Source: an uncultured Lachnospiraceae bacterium (GTDB lineage: Bacteria; Bacillota; Clostridia; Lachnospirales; Lachnospiraceae). From it: 7,645 bases of DNA. This document shows, one piece after another, positions 7,145 through 7,645 of this stretch. The notes under the pieces are model-generated. The model had not been told where the DNA came from and did no database searches. It saw only the letters and a list, made by a program, of their open reading frames with translations. The position numbers were made by a program, and so were the translations under genes. The stretch spans positions 1-7,645 of the forward strand of contig CAJUCG010000166.1 of assembly GCA_910585065.1 (NCBI GenBank), given 5' to 3'. Within the stretch, counting starts at the first letter, position 1; every line of letters starts with the position of its first letter.

Positions 7145-7552
7145 GGATGAGGATAAATTACTGCTTCTATATCTTAATGGATAGGGGATCAATTCTTTGT
7201 GTAAGATTTTTATCAAGAGTGAAAGTGAATTCACTAAACTTGCGGAAGATTATGTAGAGAATATATAATTGAGAAGCTATGAGAAATTATAGAATATTGT
7301 TGCAATTAATCTATAAATATAGTAATATGGAGATAATCAGAAAGGCATGAAAGTTTTAAGATTGTTAATGTTAAAAGTTTTTGATATTTGTCAATTGTTA
7401 TAAATTTATTTTCCGAGTTTATATATTTAAGATGATGAAATTATAAAGGTGTTGCGGGCAAGAGAACTAATCATATCAAGTTAATAATACATATATAATT
7501 GAGAAAATAAAAAAGCAAATATTTTTTAATATAAAGAAAGGAAGTGGATTTT
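7145..7552. other. AT-rich stretch without an intact gene, possible decayed coding sequence
   Basis: No frame on either strand gives a convincing gene here. Several short + strand stretches read like protein and are cut by stops: 7203-7268 (KIFIKSESEFTKLAED and onward), 7279-7350 (MRNYRILLQLIYKYS and onward) and 7431-7484 (DDEIIKVLRARELIISS). They lie in changing frames, as expected of a gene remnant, but chance is not excluded in AT-rich DNA. A 15-bp direct repeat, ATATATAATTGAGAA, is at 7261-7275 and 7491-7505. TATAAT at 7494-7499 may be the -10 of the gene at 7553, but no -35 at good spacing was found. Confidence 0.4.
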
Positions 7553-7645
7553 ATGAAAAGGATTACGAGAATATTCAGCTTAATTTTTGTTATTGTGTTT
7601 GTCATTAGTATTTTTCCTGTTGCGAAGATCGATGCGGCGGAGAAG
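7553..7645 (+). CDS. Secreted protein, 5' end only
   Basis: Thirty-one codons are visible before the window ends, with no stop. They encode a classic Sec signal peptide: a basic start (MKRITR), a hydrophobic core (about residues 7-23, FSLIFVIVFVISIFPV), then AKIDAAEK with a plausible signal peptidase I site near residues 28-29. There is no lipobox Cys in the visible part. AAGGAAG at 7538-7544 is about 8-10 nt before the ATG and supports the start. The mature protein lies outside the window, so its function is unknown. It sits downstream of the LytTR two-component genes on the same strand, but a probable terminator and about 400 bases intervene. Confidence 0.8.
   Translation, partial: MKRITRIFSLIFVIVFVISIFPVAKIDAAEK

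Noticed and set aside
7347..7403. 18-codon ORF MKVLRLLMLKVFDICQLL as a signalling peptide for the kinase
   Set aside because: It lacks the features of AgrD- or ComC-type peptides (no double-Gly leader, no central Cys with an acidic tail), its ribosome site is only 1 nt from the ATG, and AT-rich DNA yields such ORFs by chance.

Overview
The window looks like chromosomal DNA of a Gram-positive, low-to-mid-GC Clostridia, most likely a gut or rumen member of the Lachnospiraceae. This is inferred from strong AGGAGG-type ribosome binding sites, a lipoprotein with an acidic Ala/Pro/Glu linker, a LytTR response regulator with an HPK10-like kinase, and the codon style. No rRNA, tRNA, CRISPR array or insertion sequence was seen. 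All supported genes lie on the + strand.

Positions 1-4975 hold a two-gene carbohydrate operon. A TATAAT box inside a perfect 11-bp inverted repeat precedes a cytoplasmic GH42 beta-galactosidase (131-2143). After 27 bases comes a 934-residue surface lipoprotein (2171-4975). It carries an acidic 17-residue-repeat linker, two N-terminal discoidin-like (F5/8 type C / CBM32-like) domains, a possible Fn3 domain, a GH43-like five-bladed propeller and a C-terminal discoidin domain. The propeller appears to keep the Glu/Glu/Gln catalytic set of exo-beta-1,3-galactanases. The simplest reading is use of a galactose-rich glycan such as arabinogalactan: the lipoprotein trims it outside and the GH42 finishes imported beta-galactosides inside. 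No transporter is in the window. A strong intrinsic terminator (4993-5030) ends the unit.

Positions 5106-6553 hold a second unit: a promoter, a LytTR response regulator (5171-5872) and a short GHKL histidine kinase (5888-6553). The kinase has no membrane or sensor region, so the input must come from a partner elsewhere or from the cytoplasm. Its link to the sugar operon is by position only.

From about 6554 the base composition becomes AT-rich. An unrecognised gene (about 6575-7122) appears broken by a one-base frameshift in a GGGG run and ends in a probable terminator. About 400 bases follow without an intact gene, though several short stretches read like decayed coding sequence. The window closes with the first 31 codons of a secreted protein (7553 onward).
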